DNA of 64,000 nucleotides from assembly GCA_036250195.1 (NCBI GenBank), contig JAVHZZ010000003.1:34006335-34070334 (forward strand), given 5' to 3'. The notes beneath the pieces were generated by a model. That model was not told the origin of the DNA. It saw only the letters and a program-made list of their open reading frames with translations, and made no database searches. This document shows positions 1 through 11,636 of this stretch, one piece after another. Source of the stretch: Mixophyes australis (taxonomy: Eukaryota > Chordata > Amphibia > Anura > Limnodynastidae). Every line of letters begins with the position of its first letter. Position 1 is the stretch's first letter. Made by a program: the position numbers and the translations under genes.

Positions 1-1097
1 TTTTTTATTTTTAAAAAACTTGGGAATAGTGGGGAAATAACTATGCCCTTAGAAGCACAGAGCACAGGACACAGCACCACTGGACTGAACAGGACACGGC
101 ACAGGACCCAGCAGCACTACGGAACTCAGCAGGACAGAGCACAGGACACAGCACCACTGGACTGATACTGCAGAATGTGTGAACTTGGTAATATTGCAGT
201 ACCAATGGACTTATACTGCTGGATTGGTTTTGCAAATTTGGTTATAATTATTATATTTTTTTTTTTTAAAAAATTTTTTTTTTTTTTTTACTTTTTTTTT
301 ATTTTTAAAAAACTTGGGAATAGTGGGGAAATAACTATGCCCTTAGAAGCACAGAGCACAGGACACAGCACCACTGGACTGAACAGGACACGGCACAGGA
401 CCCAGCAGCACTACGGAACTCAGCAGGACAGAGCACAGGACACAGCACCACTGGACTGATACTGCAGAATGTGTGAACTTGGTAATATTGCAGTACCAAT
501 GGACTTATAATGCTGGATTGGTTTTGCAAATTTGGTTATAATTATTATATATTTTTTTTTTTTAAATTTTTTATTTTTTTTTACTTTTTTTTTATTTTTT
601 AAAAACTTGGGAATAATGGGGAAATAACTATGCCCTTAGAAGCACAGAGCACAGGACACAGCACCACTGGACTGAACAGGACACGGCACAGGACCCAGCA
701 GCACTACGGAACTCAGCAGGACAGAGCACAGGACACAGCACCACTGGACTGATACTGCAGAATGTGTAAACTTTGTAATATTGCAGTACCACTGGACTTT
801 TACTGCTGAATGTGTGAACTTGGTAATATTGCAGTACCAATGGGCTTATACTGCAGGATTGGTTGTGCAAATTTTGTGGTAATTAAAAAATATTAAAGTA
901 GTTTTTGGTATTTTTTAAAAAAACTTTTTTTTATTTTTTTAAACACAGGGGAATATTGGGGAAATAACTATGCCCTTAGAAGCACAGAGCACAGGACACA
1001 GCACCACTGGACTGAACAGGACACAGCACAGGACCCAGCAGCACCACTGACCTCAGAAGGACAGAGCACAGCACACAGCACCACTGGACTGATACTG
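1..1097. repeat. 294-bp tandem repeat, about 3.7 copies
   Basis: A unit with A/T homopolymer runs, then GGGAATAGTGGGGAAATAAC and a CACAG-rich stretch recurs at about 1, 295, 589 and 926. Units one and two differ by only a few bases; unit three has an internal repeat of the CAGAATGTGT segment; unit four is more diverged. It adjoins a hAT-type terminus at 1473, so it may be the subterminal repeat block of that element. Confidence 0.9.
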
Positions 1098-1240
1098 CAG
1101 AACACAGCACAGCACAGCACAGCACAGCACTAAACAGCACAGCACAGCACAGCACAGCACAGCACTAAACAGCACAGAACTAAACAGCACAGAACTAAAC
1201 AGCACAGAACTAAACAGCACAGAACTAAACAGCACAGAGG
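1098..1240. repeat. AGCAC/AGAACTAAAC microsatellite
   Basis: Short CAGCA-type repeats grade into a run of CAGAACTAAA units. It continues directly from the CACAG-rich part of the 294-bp unit and probably arose from it by slippage. Confidence 0.9.
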
Positions 1241-1262
1241 ACCACCTAACACACCCTCCCTC

Positions 1263-1473
1263 TACCCTGATCAATGCCCGAGTGAAGATGGCGGCGACTA
1301 GCGGGGAATTTATAGGATCCGAGTATCGCGAGATCCGACAACGGGATTATGAGTCAGAGCCTCAGTTTCACTTTTGAATTTGGCGCCAATACCCGGATCT
1401 GTCTCGGATCCGACTCGGATCCGCAACGTTCGGGTGGGCTCGGATTTCATAAATCCGAGTGCGCTCATCCCTA
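1263..1473. mobile_element. hAT element right terminus, rest off window or in tandem repeats
   Basis: A CpG-rich segment with repeated GGATCCGA/CTCGGAT words ends GCGCTCATCCCTA. It resembles the right terminus of the 8.5-kb hAT (43440-43649): both contain TGGCGATGG or TGGCGGCG, TATCGCGAGA, a GGCGC(C/G) stretch and end C-A-T-C-C/T-C-T-A. The next eight bases, GTATATAC, lie in the 41-bp array, suggesting insertion into it. The left end is not in the window. Confidence 0.65.
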
Positions 1474-2010
1474 GTATATACTATGTGTGACTCATAGGCT
1501 GCTCTCTATCAGCAGTATATACTGTATGTGACTCACAGGCTGCTCGCTATCAGCAGTATATACTGTATCTAACTGACAGACTGCTCTCCATCAGCAGTAT
1601 ATACTGTGTGTGACTCATAGGCTGCTCTATGTCTGTGGGTACTACAGGTATCACTGCCACTGATCAGCAGTATTCTGTGTGTAACTGACAGGCTGCTCTC
1701 TATCAGCAGTATATACTGTGTGTGACTCATAGGCTGCTCTCTGTGGGTACTACAGGTATCACTGCCACTGATCAGCAGTATTCTGTGTGTAACTGACAGG
1801 CTGCTCTGTATCAGCAGTATATACTGTGTGTGACTGACAGGCTGCTCTCTATCAGCAGTATATACTGTGTGTGACTCATAGGCTGCTCTCTGTGGGTACT
1901 ACAGGTATCACTGCCACTGATCAGCAGTATTCTGTGTGTAACTGACAGACTGCTCTCTATCAGCAGTAGACTGTGTCTGTCTGACAGGTTGTTCTCTATC
2001 TGCGGGTACT
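1474..2010. repeat. 41-bp tandem repeat with longer variant units
   Basis: The unit AGTATATACTGTGTGTGACT plus CATAGGCTGCTCTCTATCAGC repeats about a dozen times, some units carrying an extra TGTGGGTACTACAGGTATCA segment that recurs three times. This is a minisatellite with higher-order units. Confidence 0.9.
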
Positions 2011-2163
2011 CTGCCCTAGACATGGTTCTGGAGGGATGAGTACCTTACATCAGTTTTGCCTTACACATATCTGTACAAATAGATTTCTGTAGAATATTTA
2101 CTAATTCCTTCACATAGTTGTCAACTTATTGTCGAGATTCTTCTATTGTGAGGATTATTCTGT

Positions 2164-2178
2164 TATATATACATACAT

Positions 2179-2226
<48 letters not shown>
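2164..2226. repeat. (AT)n microsatellite
   Basis: A run of CATA followed by about 22 uninterrupted AT units. Nothing else is recognised between it and the DIRS remnant. Confidence 0.95.
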
Positions 2227-2230
<4 letters not shown>

Positions 2231-2589
2231 AACTACGTGTTTTGGGTCTTTTTGGAAACCCATTCTTGTGAACACAGACTATTAATTTCAGCCCGCCAAT
2301 AGAGGTAGTCTCTTTGCAATTCGAGGACAGTTGCAAACGGGTGAAGATGCTTACTCTAGAAGATGTCCGAATCCCAAGATCTTAAAATAAAAAAATAAAA
2401 AAAATAAAAAGTATTAATAATAAAAAATTAAAAATTAAATACTAATCTGCATGACGGGACCTTACTCTCCTTGCGACTGCGGAGGTAGGGGGTCACCTAC
2501 AATTATTCAAATATCAGTGGACGGCGTACACCTAAGATATTTGGAACTTGGGGATCATGTCCACAGTGGAGAAACACGGGGGTTTCATT

Positions 2590-3803
2590 TAAACCTGTTT
2601 TTGGTGCCCAAAACAGGACGGATCATTTCTAAACCTCAAGGGGCTAAAACAACATTTACGAGTAGACAAGTTTCGGATGGGATCAGTCCTTTGTTTTTAT
2701 AGTAGGAAGCTCCCATTATCAATTCAGGGCTATCCCCTTTGGCTTTCCAGAGCCCAGAGAGTTTTCACAAAGATTATGGCGGTAATGGCAGAACGTTTAC
2801 GTGCCTTGTGAGAGAACATTATTTCGCATTTGGACTATTTTCTCCTCAAAGACTTATCAGGTCCTTTTCTCTATTAGCATCTGACCCTGTCTATTCGAAT
2901 TCTGGAGCAGCACGGTTGGATAATTAATTATTCCAGATCCCAGTTGATGCCCTCACAGAGGATGAGGTTTCTAGGATTAATAATGGACACCACTTTTCAG
3001 AAGTTTTTTTTTTCTTGTTCCAGAACCTTCTCTACCGATCCCTACAACTCTCTGTACGGTTAATCCTGAGTCACCCTGGTCCTTCCATGTGCTTGGGCAT
3101 GGGGATTCTAAAGTTGATGTTCAAAACCATTCCATACGGTTGTTTCCACTCTCACACGTTCCAGTGGAATCTACTAAGACATTGATCATGTCGCCCTTTT
3201 TTCATCTGGTGACCCAACAAATCAGACTCTCCAGGGAGATTGTCAACCTCTGAAATGGTGGCTAGTTCAAGAGCTTCTGATGATGGGCCGATCTTTTGTC
3301 CTGTGGTCTTGGATTCTGGTGACCACAAATGCCAATCTGAAGGGCTCGGGAGCTGTTGTTCTCCAGCTTCGTCTCCAGGGTCTTTGGAAAGACAGGGAGA
3401 CGCTTCGGCCCATAGATGTTCTCGAGCTAAGAGCCATGCTGTTAGCCCTCCAGGGAGCTCAGTCTCTCCTTCAATGAAAACCAGTCCACCTCCAATCCTT
3501 CAATGTCACTGCAGTGGCATATGTAAATTGCCAAGGAGGAACAAGAAGTGCAGAAGCTATGCAGGTAGCGGAACAGGTCTTCTTGTGGGTGGAGAAATTT
3601 GTTCCAGCGATTTTGACAGTATTTATTCCCGGAGTGAACAACTAGAAGCGGATTATCTCAGCAGGCATGCAATCCTTCCGGGAGAATGGGAACTGCATTC
3701 TCAGGTGTTTCAGGAGTTAGTTTGGAAATTGGCCTGCCAGATCTGGATCACTAGGTTCCAAGATTCTGCGCGAGAACCAGAGTTTCTCTGGCTGTGGAGG
3801 TAA
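2590..3803 (+). pseudogene. DIRS reverse transcriptase/RNase H pseudogene
   Basis: Recognisable pieces in shifting frames are FLVPK, DKFRMGS, RVFTKIMAVMAERLRA, SHLDYFLLKDL (where an intact element has a Y/L-x-DD box), PSQRMRFLGLIMDT and, at 3630-3780, EQLEADYLSRHA with GEWELH. The last is the LEADYLSR segment that closes the RNase H region in DIRS and related elements. The second Asp of the catalytic DD pair is replaced by Tyr, and several stops interrupt the frame. Confidence 0.78.
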
Positions 3804-3834
3804 TGTCCATGAGGTTGAACTCCTGTTTAGGATA

Positions 3835-5075
3835 TCACTTTCCACCAATTCCGATGATTCCTCAGGTCCTAAGACGAGTACTGTTGGAAAGTTTTCCGAT
3901 CATTCTGGTGGCACCGAATTGGCTCGGTTGGCTCTGATTCGCCAATATCTTGCTGCTAGTGGAAGGGTCAGGCTGGGTTTTTCAGTCAAGAATCATTTAC
4001 ACCATCCGCACTTGTCTCGGCTGGCTTTAATGGCGTGGCTGTTGAAGCCAACCTCTGACGGTTGAGGAGGTTCTCTTCCAGGGTAGTGCAGACCCTCATA
4101 AAAGCTCGGAAGCCGGTATCAGCTAAGATCTATCACAGGGTGTGGAGGATCTATGTACTGTAGGGAAGAAGTGTCATAACTGCACCTTTTTCAGATGGGT
4201 TAGAGATGGGACTAAGACTGAGTTCTTTGAAGGTTCAGGTCTCTGCGCTTTCTATTTTCTTTCAGCGCCAATTGGCTTTTCTCCCTGACGTTTGTACTTT
4301 CCTTCAAGGGGTTATTCATGTTCAGTTTCCCAACATTTCTCCGTTGGCCCCGGGGGATTTGAACTTCGTTATTAAGGTTCTTCAGCGACCTCCATTCGAG
4401 CCCCTGGAGTCGACTGATCTGCGTTTCTTGACGTGGAAGGTGGTGTTTTTGCTGACAATTGCATCTACCAACGTGTGTCGGACCTTGGAGCCTTGTTCCG
4501 TAGGGGTCTTTATCTGGGGTTCCATGAGAATAGGACGGTTCATAAGACTGTACATACTGTCTTGCCTAGGGTGGTTCCTGTTTTTTATTTAAATCATGAG
4601 ATAGTGGTTCCGGCCTTTAGAGAAAGGATTGCTCCTTCTGGGTCTTCTTCCTCTGTTAGTCTGGACGTGGTCTGGGCTTTATGGGTTTACGTGGACAGGA
4701 CTTTTGCTGGTTGCAGGACTGACTCTCTTTTTGTTCTTTATGAATTTCATAGGAGAGTTTGGCTGTCCACCAAGCAGGCCATTGCTCGTCGGATCAGATC
4801 TATGATTAAGCTTGCGTATGTGTAGAAATCTACCTGTGCCTCAGGTTCTTACGGTGCACTCTACCTGTGCGGTGGGGGCTTCCTGAGCTGCTCGCCATGG
4901 AGCATCTGCAGAGCAGCTGGATAGGATGGCCACCTGGTCCTCAGTTCATACCTTTACGAGGTTTTGCCAGTTCAACATTTTTGCGTCTGTGGACTCCAAT
5001 TTCGTCTGCAATGTTTTGTGAGCTAGTAGACCAGAGAATTTCCTCCCTTAGGGGCTACTTTAGAAGGTCCCCATA
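3835..5075 (+). pseudogene. DIRS tyrosine recombinase pseudogene
   Basis: Pieces LRLSSLKVQVSALS, DLNFVIKVLQRPPFEPLES, then in another frame NHEIVVPAFRERI, SLDVVWALWVYVDRT and RTDSLFVLYEF, and finally HSTCAVGAS and ATWSSVHTFTRFCQFNIFAS follow the core of DIRS-type recombinases. The HSTRA position that should hold a catalytic Arg reads HSTCA. Frameshifts occur near 4440 and 4830. Confidence 0.8.
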
Positions 5076-5077
5076 AT

Positions 5078-5385
5078 AGCAGTGTCCCCCAGAGTGGATG
5101 AAAGAGAAAAGTAGATGTTTGTACTTACGTTAAATCTCTTTCTCTGATTCCATCTGCGGGACACTGCGTTCCCTCCCTTTTGCTGTTCTACAATTAGTTG
5201 TGTTGTTGAGCCCTTTTCTTGGAACTTTAGTATTACTGAGGTCTGTGGGTTTGCAGAGGGGAGGAGTCAGCCACAAGCTTAGTTGTTAACTATTTAAGTG
5301 CCAACTCCAACGCCCTCAGACAACCCCATGGTAGCAGTGTCCTCCAGATGGAATCAGAGAAAGAGATTTAACGTAAGTACAAAAA
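5078..5385. repeat. Inverted repeat at the DIRS 3' end
   Basis: The segment TACTTACGTTAAATCTCTTT plus CTCTGATTCCATCTG (5128-5158) recurs inverted at 5343-5376, and each arm adjoins TAGCAGTGTCC. Split inverted termini with an internal complementary copy are the DIRS end structure. Confidence 0.75.
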
Positions 5386-5423
5386 TCTTCTTAGGCAATG
5401 TTTCATATGGTGTATGTGTTTCC

Positions 5424-5588
5424 CAGAGCCGTAACTTAGAATTCTGGTGCCCTGGGCGAGAAAGACAAATGCCGCCCCCCTAGCCCTCAATTTTAACCAA
5501 ATTAACCTAAAATATTCCTAAATTGCGCCCCCCTTCAGTGTTGCGCCCTGGGCGGTCCCCCTGTCGCACAGCCCTAGTTACAGCCCTG
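5424..5588. mobile_element. 165-bp hAT MITE with 8-bp target duplication
   Basis: It starts CAGAGCCGTAACTTA and ends TAGTTACAGCCCTG (imperfect inverted termini). It is flanked by GTGTTTCC at 5416-5423 and again at 5589-5596. The interior is C-rich with GGCGCCC-like words, and there is no coding capacity. Confidence 0.85.
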
Positions 5589-5619
5589 GTGTTTCCTTCA
5601 CAGCACTGGATGAGTCTGT

Positions 5620-6560
5620 AGAAAACCTCTTGATTATTAAGCTGTTACGTGTTCCTGATATGAAAGCATGAAATGTTTGAGTTCCAGGTACTCATCTTGC
5701 TTTCTCATGTTGGTTATATAGCAACTTTTCATTCTCCATTATTTCTTTTTGACACACATATATAAAGTTCATATTTTTGATATTATCCTTTACCCAGTCA
5801 AACAGTTGTATTAGAGTCATAATTTGTTCTGTATAAAGACGTTGTAATCTCGCCGTAGCTGACAGCCTCTTAAAAGTTTTGGCAAGTCTATCACATGAAT
5901 TTTTCGCATGAGATGTGGCAAAGAAGTGCTACTCAGCTGGCTCATCAAAATGAACTTGGTAATGTACCAAGTTTGAAAACAAAAGTCTGTTTTTGTATAG
6001 GGTTGCGCACCCACCTGAGAAACAATAGATCTTACTTACATTTTGTATGCGTTGTTTAAGAAATTAAATGAATGTATATACAGCTACTGTATTGTGTTGC
6101 AGACAATCTGAAGTGACAACTAAGTTTATACAGGATAACTTCCCTGATTTCGTTCCTATGTAATAAATGGCAAATGGGTGAATTGTGTTTTGGGCATTAT
6201 TCCAGTGAAAACCTTGCACCTCATTTTGAAGGCTGAAAGAATACGTTTCAGCAAAGTCACATGTAACAATAATTTCGCCAATATCTATATCATCCTTAAG
6301 GCTTTTGAGATAGGGCAATTGCTGAACAGCAATGAAAGAATTGGTGTGTAGATGAATAACTTAGAAATTAATAATTCAATGAAATCTTCGAAGGACTTGA
6401 CAAGTGTCTCAAGTGTGCAGGTCTGTGATGTAATCCACGGTTTGAAGGTAACACTTTCAATGGCATCTCTTCTAGTATATTCTTCAATATACTAGAACTG
6501 ATCACATCCTGGGCACATTCTAGGAAGAAACACTCTATTTTGGGTGAATTGCATATCATA
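5620..6560 (-). pseudogene. Transposase-like pseudogene of unassigned superfamily
   Basis: Minus-strand frames give, in order, LECAQDVISSSILKNILEE and TLETLVKSFEDFIELL (6540-6360), then DFAETYSFSLQNEVQGFHWN and IHPFAIYYIG (6318-6064), then FFATSHGKNSCDRLAK and LIQLFDWVKDNIKNMNFIYV (5960-5700). The DFAENYSF...Q.FHWN...HP..IYY...FFATSHGKNPCDG order is one I know from uncharacterised invertebrate and fish proteins that look transposon-derived. Stops and frameshifts break it. I cannot name the superfamily. Confidence 0.6.
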
Positions 6561-7780
6561 TTTGCCAGTGTTGGTTATTGGATAGGTGAAAATTCTAGTC
6601 CTCCGTTAGTTTATTTAATTTGCTCTCTTCCATTAACAGTTTCACATTCTGATGTAAAGTACAAACACATACAGAGTGTGTACCATTTGCTTCCACAAGA
6701 ACACAGTGTTTGGGACACAGTGTATCTGGATGTCTTTGTCCCTTATATCAATAGTTCTCAATGCAGAAACTGTAGCCAGACTAAGAAAAGACAATACAAG
6801 ACAAGTCTGAAAACAAGATAAAAATGACTGTTGTACCATAATTAGAAGTTATTATTCATTTTACTTGACCTTGCAAGCATAAAGTTTACATTTTTTGTAA
6901 TATTTGCAACCCTGTCACATGAACACGTTGTATCACAGAGCACTAAAATTTACATATGAAAGTTACTTTATGTTGTCTACCGTCCTACCAAATTTCACAA
7001 AAATCTGAGATGGTCAGGTTGAAAAGTTACTTTTTTTGATATGATTTGACAGGGAACGAACCCTTTATCTGTATCATAAAAGTATGGCTGACAGACAAAC
7101 ATACTGCTTAGAGACATTCACTTTGTGGATTGGTGAATTGTAATAAAGAGGTAGGTCCACCGATGTCACATTAGCTTAACTAACTGAAATATCAGCCTTT
7201 TGACCTGCACCGCAGACAGGATTTAGCATTGGCTGTTTATGATGGCCTCATGAGATAATACTCTGTTCATTTTATTTGTCAGGTTTACACTGAAAATGTA
7301 TCTTGCCTTCATGGTTCAAAAGGTCTATTATAAATACACAGCTAAGAAATTCTCAAATAGGTTTGATTGTATATACTGTGTGTGAACACACACTATTCAA
7401 TATGTTGTATTAAACCAATAGGGTGTATTACATATTATTACTTGTATAAACAGATTTTGCCACCTAAACCTAATCTACAGTAGCAAAGCACGTAACCACG
7501 CCTAAAAGATGATGCAAAATAGTACATCAAGGTGAAAACAGTTGACATTATTTCCTAATAACCACTTCTTCTGACATAAAAATTACGTGAAATAACACAA
7601 GTAGGCTTTGCACTTTTAATGGTATTTATAAAAACTGACACAGAAATACAAATAATTAAAATGCAATTTGCAGATAATACATTATTATACAATAAATTGA
7701 ACATATTAGTGTAAAGGATGCAAATCAGGTACAGTATGTGTATCACGGTAGTTAATTGTGTAGTTTATACTTAAATATTA
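6561..7780. other. Unassigned AT-rich sequence
   Basis: No exon, palindrome or tandem repeat stands out. The part next to 6560 may be the upstream portion of the transposase-like remnant, as ORF fragments on the minus strand continue to about 6840. Confidence 0.5.
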
Positions 7781-8695
7781 TTATTATCTTTAATTTATAA
7801 GGCGCCACAAAGGGTCCACAGCGCCGTACATGACATATACAGAAAACAGTGACCCATGACACATGATACATAAAGAACAAAATATGATGAACCAAAATAT
7901 ATAAATATACACAAACACACATACACAGGTAACATGGTAATGCAAATCAGATTATTTCTGGGACAATGAGTGAAAGTAATGGTAGAAATCAGCGAGAAGT
8001 AGGCTGAAGCTTAAGAAATGCTTAAGAAGGGCTAGGGAAGCAGGCCAAGAGGTACAGAGGGTGATGGAATAGTAGAAGGAGCACACAAGGAAAGAGTGCC
8101 TTGACAGCTTGCATCCTAAAAGAAAGGGGGAGACACAAATAGGGTTGTGCTAACTGGGGGAGAGAGCTTGGACAAGGGAGTTAGGATGAGGACTGATAGA
8201 CTTGAATAAAGAAGTGAGTCTTAAGGACACGCTTGAAGCCTTTGAGATGCTAACCTGATGGAACGCGGAAGATGGTTCCACAGCTGGGGAGCAGCCCAGG
8301 CAAAGTCCTGGAGACGGGAGTGGGAAGAGGTGATCAGTGAAGTAGTGAGGCGGCGGTCACAGGCAGAGCGGAGTGGGCGGCTAGGAGTGTAGGTAGAGAT
8401 GAGATTGGAGATGTAGGGAGGGGAGGATTGATTAATCGCTTTAAAGGTGAGGGTGAGGAGTTTAAATTTAATTCTGTAGGCCATGGGGAGCAAATGTAAT
8501 GACTGCTGGATGGGGACAGCAGAGATAGAGAGGCGGGAGAGAAACATGAGGCGGGCATTAGCATTGAGAATCGACTTAAGAGGGTGAAGGTGAGAATCAG
8601 GTAGGCCAGAGAGAAGAAGGTTACAGTAGTCAAGGCGAGAGATTACAAGTGACTAAACAAGGGTTTTCGTGGCATCCGTGGTGAGAAAGGGGCTA
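7781..8695 (-). mobile_element. L2/CR1-like LINE 3' fragment
   Basis: On the minus strand it encodes the C-terminal end of a non-LTR reverse transcriptase: SLHLLPMAYRIKFKLLTLTF, YTPSRPLRSA, FAWAAPQLWNHLPRSIRLAS. It then ends at the left in GGCGCC...TATAAATTAAAG and TAAT units, the typical L2-like 3' tail. It is 5'-truncated, as usual for LINEs, and closely related to the copy at 35831-36704. Confidence 0.85.
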
Positions 8696-10195
8696 TACAG
8701 CACATAAACATATATAAATTCTTATCAATGCCCTTCAAGACTATTTACTTGTTCAAACCTTATATACATTAAAGATTTGCAGAATTGCAGACCGTACAAT
8801 GAATGAGTTGATATAATGGATCCATGAGTCCATTTATCAATAAAAATCACATTTGTGGTGACAAGGCCAATTTTTTTTGCTTATCGCGTTGATTAGAAAC
8901 CATTTATTGGTGTAATTAATTCAAAAATATCACCAGGCAGTTGATCGCTATTCAGCTGCCTTGGCAACACTAGCATAGAGCGGGATGGGATAATTTACCA
9001 CTTCATCGGCCAGTCTTTACAGATATGTGTATGTTTGAGTCAGCTTTGCGCAAGTGCAGTGGAACTGAAAGCCTAGATTTGGGCTTTCAGTTCCACTAAT
9101 ACGGAGAAAAAAATATGAAAATAAAATGCTACAAAAATAGATTACAATTATTTAAACAAAATACTAAATATTTTACAGGAATAAAGCATTTAAATGTTTA
9201 TCTGTTTTTGCCATCCTGAGATGGAGTGTTATTGCCAACAGGTATCTCTTTGATATATAGGTTGTAGAGAAGAAAAAGCCGTATCACGGGTGAGAACTCT
9301 TGTTTTCGCCAGCAATAGGGTTTTTGACCTATGTTAAATCGGATCCTGTAAATGAAAAAGTATTATTTTAATCTGTCTGTGTTATACAAATGGAGAAAAT
9401 TTATTTTATGAAAACAGTGTAATCGAGAGCCACAATAGTGTAGTTCATGCTTAGCAGTGTCCCACCACTATTAATATACATTGAAGGAGGCGAGGATTCT
9501 GGGGGGTGTTCTGGTTATCTGCCATGACTTGGCAGTTGCTGGATCACACTATCCTGGCAAAATGTGTTCTCTATGTAAATTTACTGGACTGTAGAGCAGT
9601 GTCTTTGCATAGATAACAGCCCAGGATTACAGTACATATCTAAACATACAAACAATGTAACCCCTAGCAACCAATCAATTGTTTGCTGTCAGTTTCTAAA
9701 CTTTGCTAAAACAAAAAAAATACAGCTAGACTCCAATTGGTTGCTGTTGGTTACGGTGCTGCTGTTTGCGGTGCACCCTTTCTTTAAATGAGTCAAAATT
9801 ATTTTAGTGAGAATACGTTTGCAGACAGTGAGGAGAATAGCACATTTTTGCCCTAAGTAAGACGCATTTTTGATTTTTACAAAATAATTCATTTAATACG
9901 TACAAGTCACAGAAATAGCTAAATTACAGCAAGAGCCAAGTAAAAGTCTTACTGATTAATTCAATATTTTTTAAGCTATGAAAATCTTTTAGGACTGGAA
10001 TAAATAGTTTATACAAAATCAACCTATTATATATTTTATTTGTTTAGTCCAAAGAAAATCTGAAAGGCCAGGAAATTGAAACAATATTACAACATGGAAA
10101 AATCACCATACAAATACATTTTTAATGATTGTCTTTCAGAAAACTTTAAATTGTATCAAATCATCTCTTTATAAATCTTGAACCTTTTGGGGAGG
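8696..10195. other. Intergenic, small repeats only
   Basis: It holds a 9053-9096 inverted repeat (CAGTGGAACTGAAAGCC with its complement) and, near 9660-9780, CCAATCAATTG and CCAATTGGTTGCTG words that resemble decayed copies of the palindromic MITE seen at 17888. No gene is seen. Confidence 0.5.
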
Positions 10196-10385
10196 GATTC
10201 AAGTACCGTCTGAGCCTTGCCTGGTGAGACTCAGCGGGATGTTTGATTAGTAATACACCGCTGATTTTTGTGAGGTTCGAGCTAAAATCAGCGGTTTACT
10301 TACCGTAGCAGCTGGAAGTGCGCACAGGTGCACTGATGTGAGGCTCTCATGAGACTTTACAGGTAGTTGAATTTCCCCCTTGGTG
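10196..10385. mobile_element. MITE-like repeat with GGGATTCAA termini
   Basis: It starts GGGGAGGGATTCAAGTACC and ends GGTAGTTGAATTTCCCCC, imperfect inverted termini about 190 bp apart. No clear target duplication was found, so the class is open. A similar left end (GGGGGAGATTCAATTC) occurs at 59402. Confidence 0.55.
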
Positions 10386-11001
10386 TCCATGCCTTGTGAC
10401 TTATTCAACAACATTATACACAGAGCACAAATGTGCTTTAACCAGAAGCGACCAATTAGGTGTCGCTGGGCTCCATATTAAAACATTTTTTTCTGCTTAG
10501 GAGTCCACTGTTTAGCTCTTCAGCATGTACGGAGCATTTAGGCATTCAGTCCACTGCACATACTGAGACAAGCAGAGAGGGGTCTCCTTATTGGATGAAC
10601 CAGCATCATCGTGCTCCCCCAGCATAGAAGATGCATGGCCTGCTTCGTGCTTGTTCCACCACTGGGTATTTCATGTTACACTAATGTTACACTATACTCC
10701 ATGTTAATAAATACAATAGGCCTTCTGGTTCTGTTGATCAGTGTTTTTGGCTTAGAAATAATGGTTGATTATTGAAGATCTGGCATAGTAGCTTGTGTCT
10801 GCTGCACTTGGAATATCTCCTGCTATCATAACCTTTTATTACTTACATTATTATAAGTATATATCAAATAAATAAGTTAAAGATTGATGGAAAAAAGACT
10901 TCGTAGTGTACCCTGTAGAGTATGGCTATACTGTATGGTTTTGGTTATAATAGTTATACAATATACAATCTAAAATATCAAGAGTAAGGACATTCTAAGA
11001 G

Positions 11002-11069
11002 TAAAAACAATCTACTAAATGTAACGTAGATCACCATAGATCTACGTTACATTTAGTAGATTGTTTTTA
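11002..11069. repeat. Perfect 30-bp hairpin, 8-nt loop
   Basis: Arm 11002-11031 (starts TAAAAACAATCTACTAAATG) is exactly complementary to 11040-11069, with loop CACCATAG. A young palindromic insertion or fold-back MITE is likely. It is not obviously transcribed. Confidence 0.9.
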
Positions 11070-11636
11070 ATTTAACAAAAATATTGTGTAAAAAATTATG
11101 ATCTGTTTTTGTCTTTTGTTTTTTTAAATCCATGTTTAAATTGTATTTCTGATGTTTTGTTTTGTGAAACGCCATGATTTCAGTAAAATACCCCCCCCCC
11201 CCCCCTCACACTTCTACACTGAAGCAGTAGGACCATCGGCAGGAAGTCACTGGTCGTGGTTTCAAGGGTAACAAACAAGAGCCTATATTACTCTGGGGGC
11301 GGAGGAAACATTATAGCACGGAGTTCTTCTTCAATACCTTACTGTAAAGGCAGTCATACTATGGAATTCTCTAGCAAGGGATGTTGTTGTATCTCCAGGT
11401 GTAACTATTAATAGATTGCTTTATATAGGAATTATTATAAATAATCTGATTACTCTTTATGGGATCAGGAGGGAATTGATATTTTTTCCACTGTGGGGAT
11501 AAAATGGCAACTGCCTCACTAGGGTTTACATTTCGTTTCCAACTGGATCTACACAACTAGAACTTTTAGTAGAATGAACATAATGGACCTTTATCTTTTT
11601 TGTCCTTAATAACCATGTAACTGAGGTTTTTTTCAT

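Larger units (their letters stand above)
2451..5385 (+). mobile_element. Degenerate DIRS-like tyrosine-recombinase retrotransposon
   Basis: Plus-strand fragments follow the DIRS order: reverse transcriptase, RNase H, then tyrosine recombinase, then inverted repeats. DIRS elements lack an integrase and LTRs and insert with a tyrosine recombinase. Every domain carries stops or frameshifts, so the copy is dead. The 5' limit is uncertain; coding similarity starts near 2590. Confidence 0.82.

Noticed and set aside
4206..4825. Independent host genes of 128-130 codons
   Set aside because: Both frames are pieces of one DIRS tyrosine recombinase separated by a frameshift.
11002..11069. A microRNA gene
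   Set aside because: Perfect pairing over 30 bp and no flanking stem or conservation evidence; a fold-back insertion is simpler.
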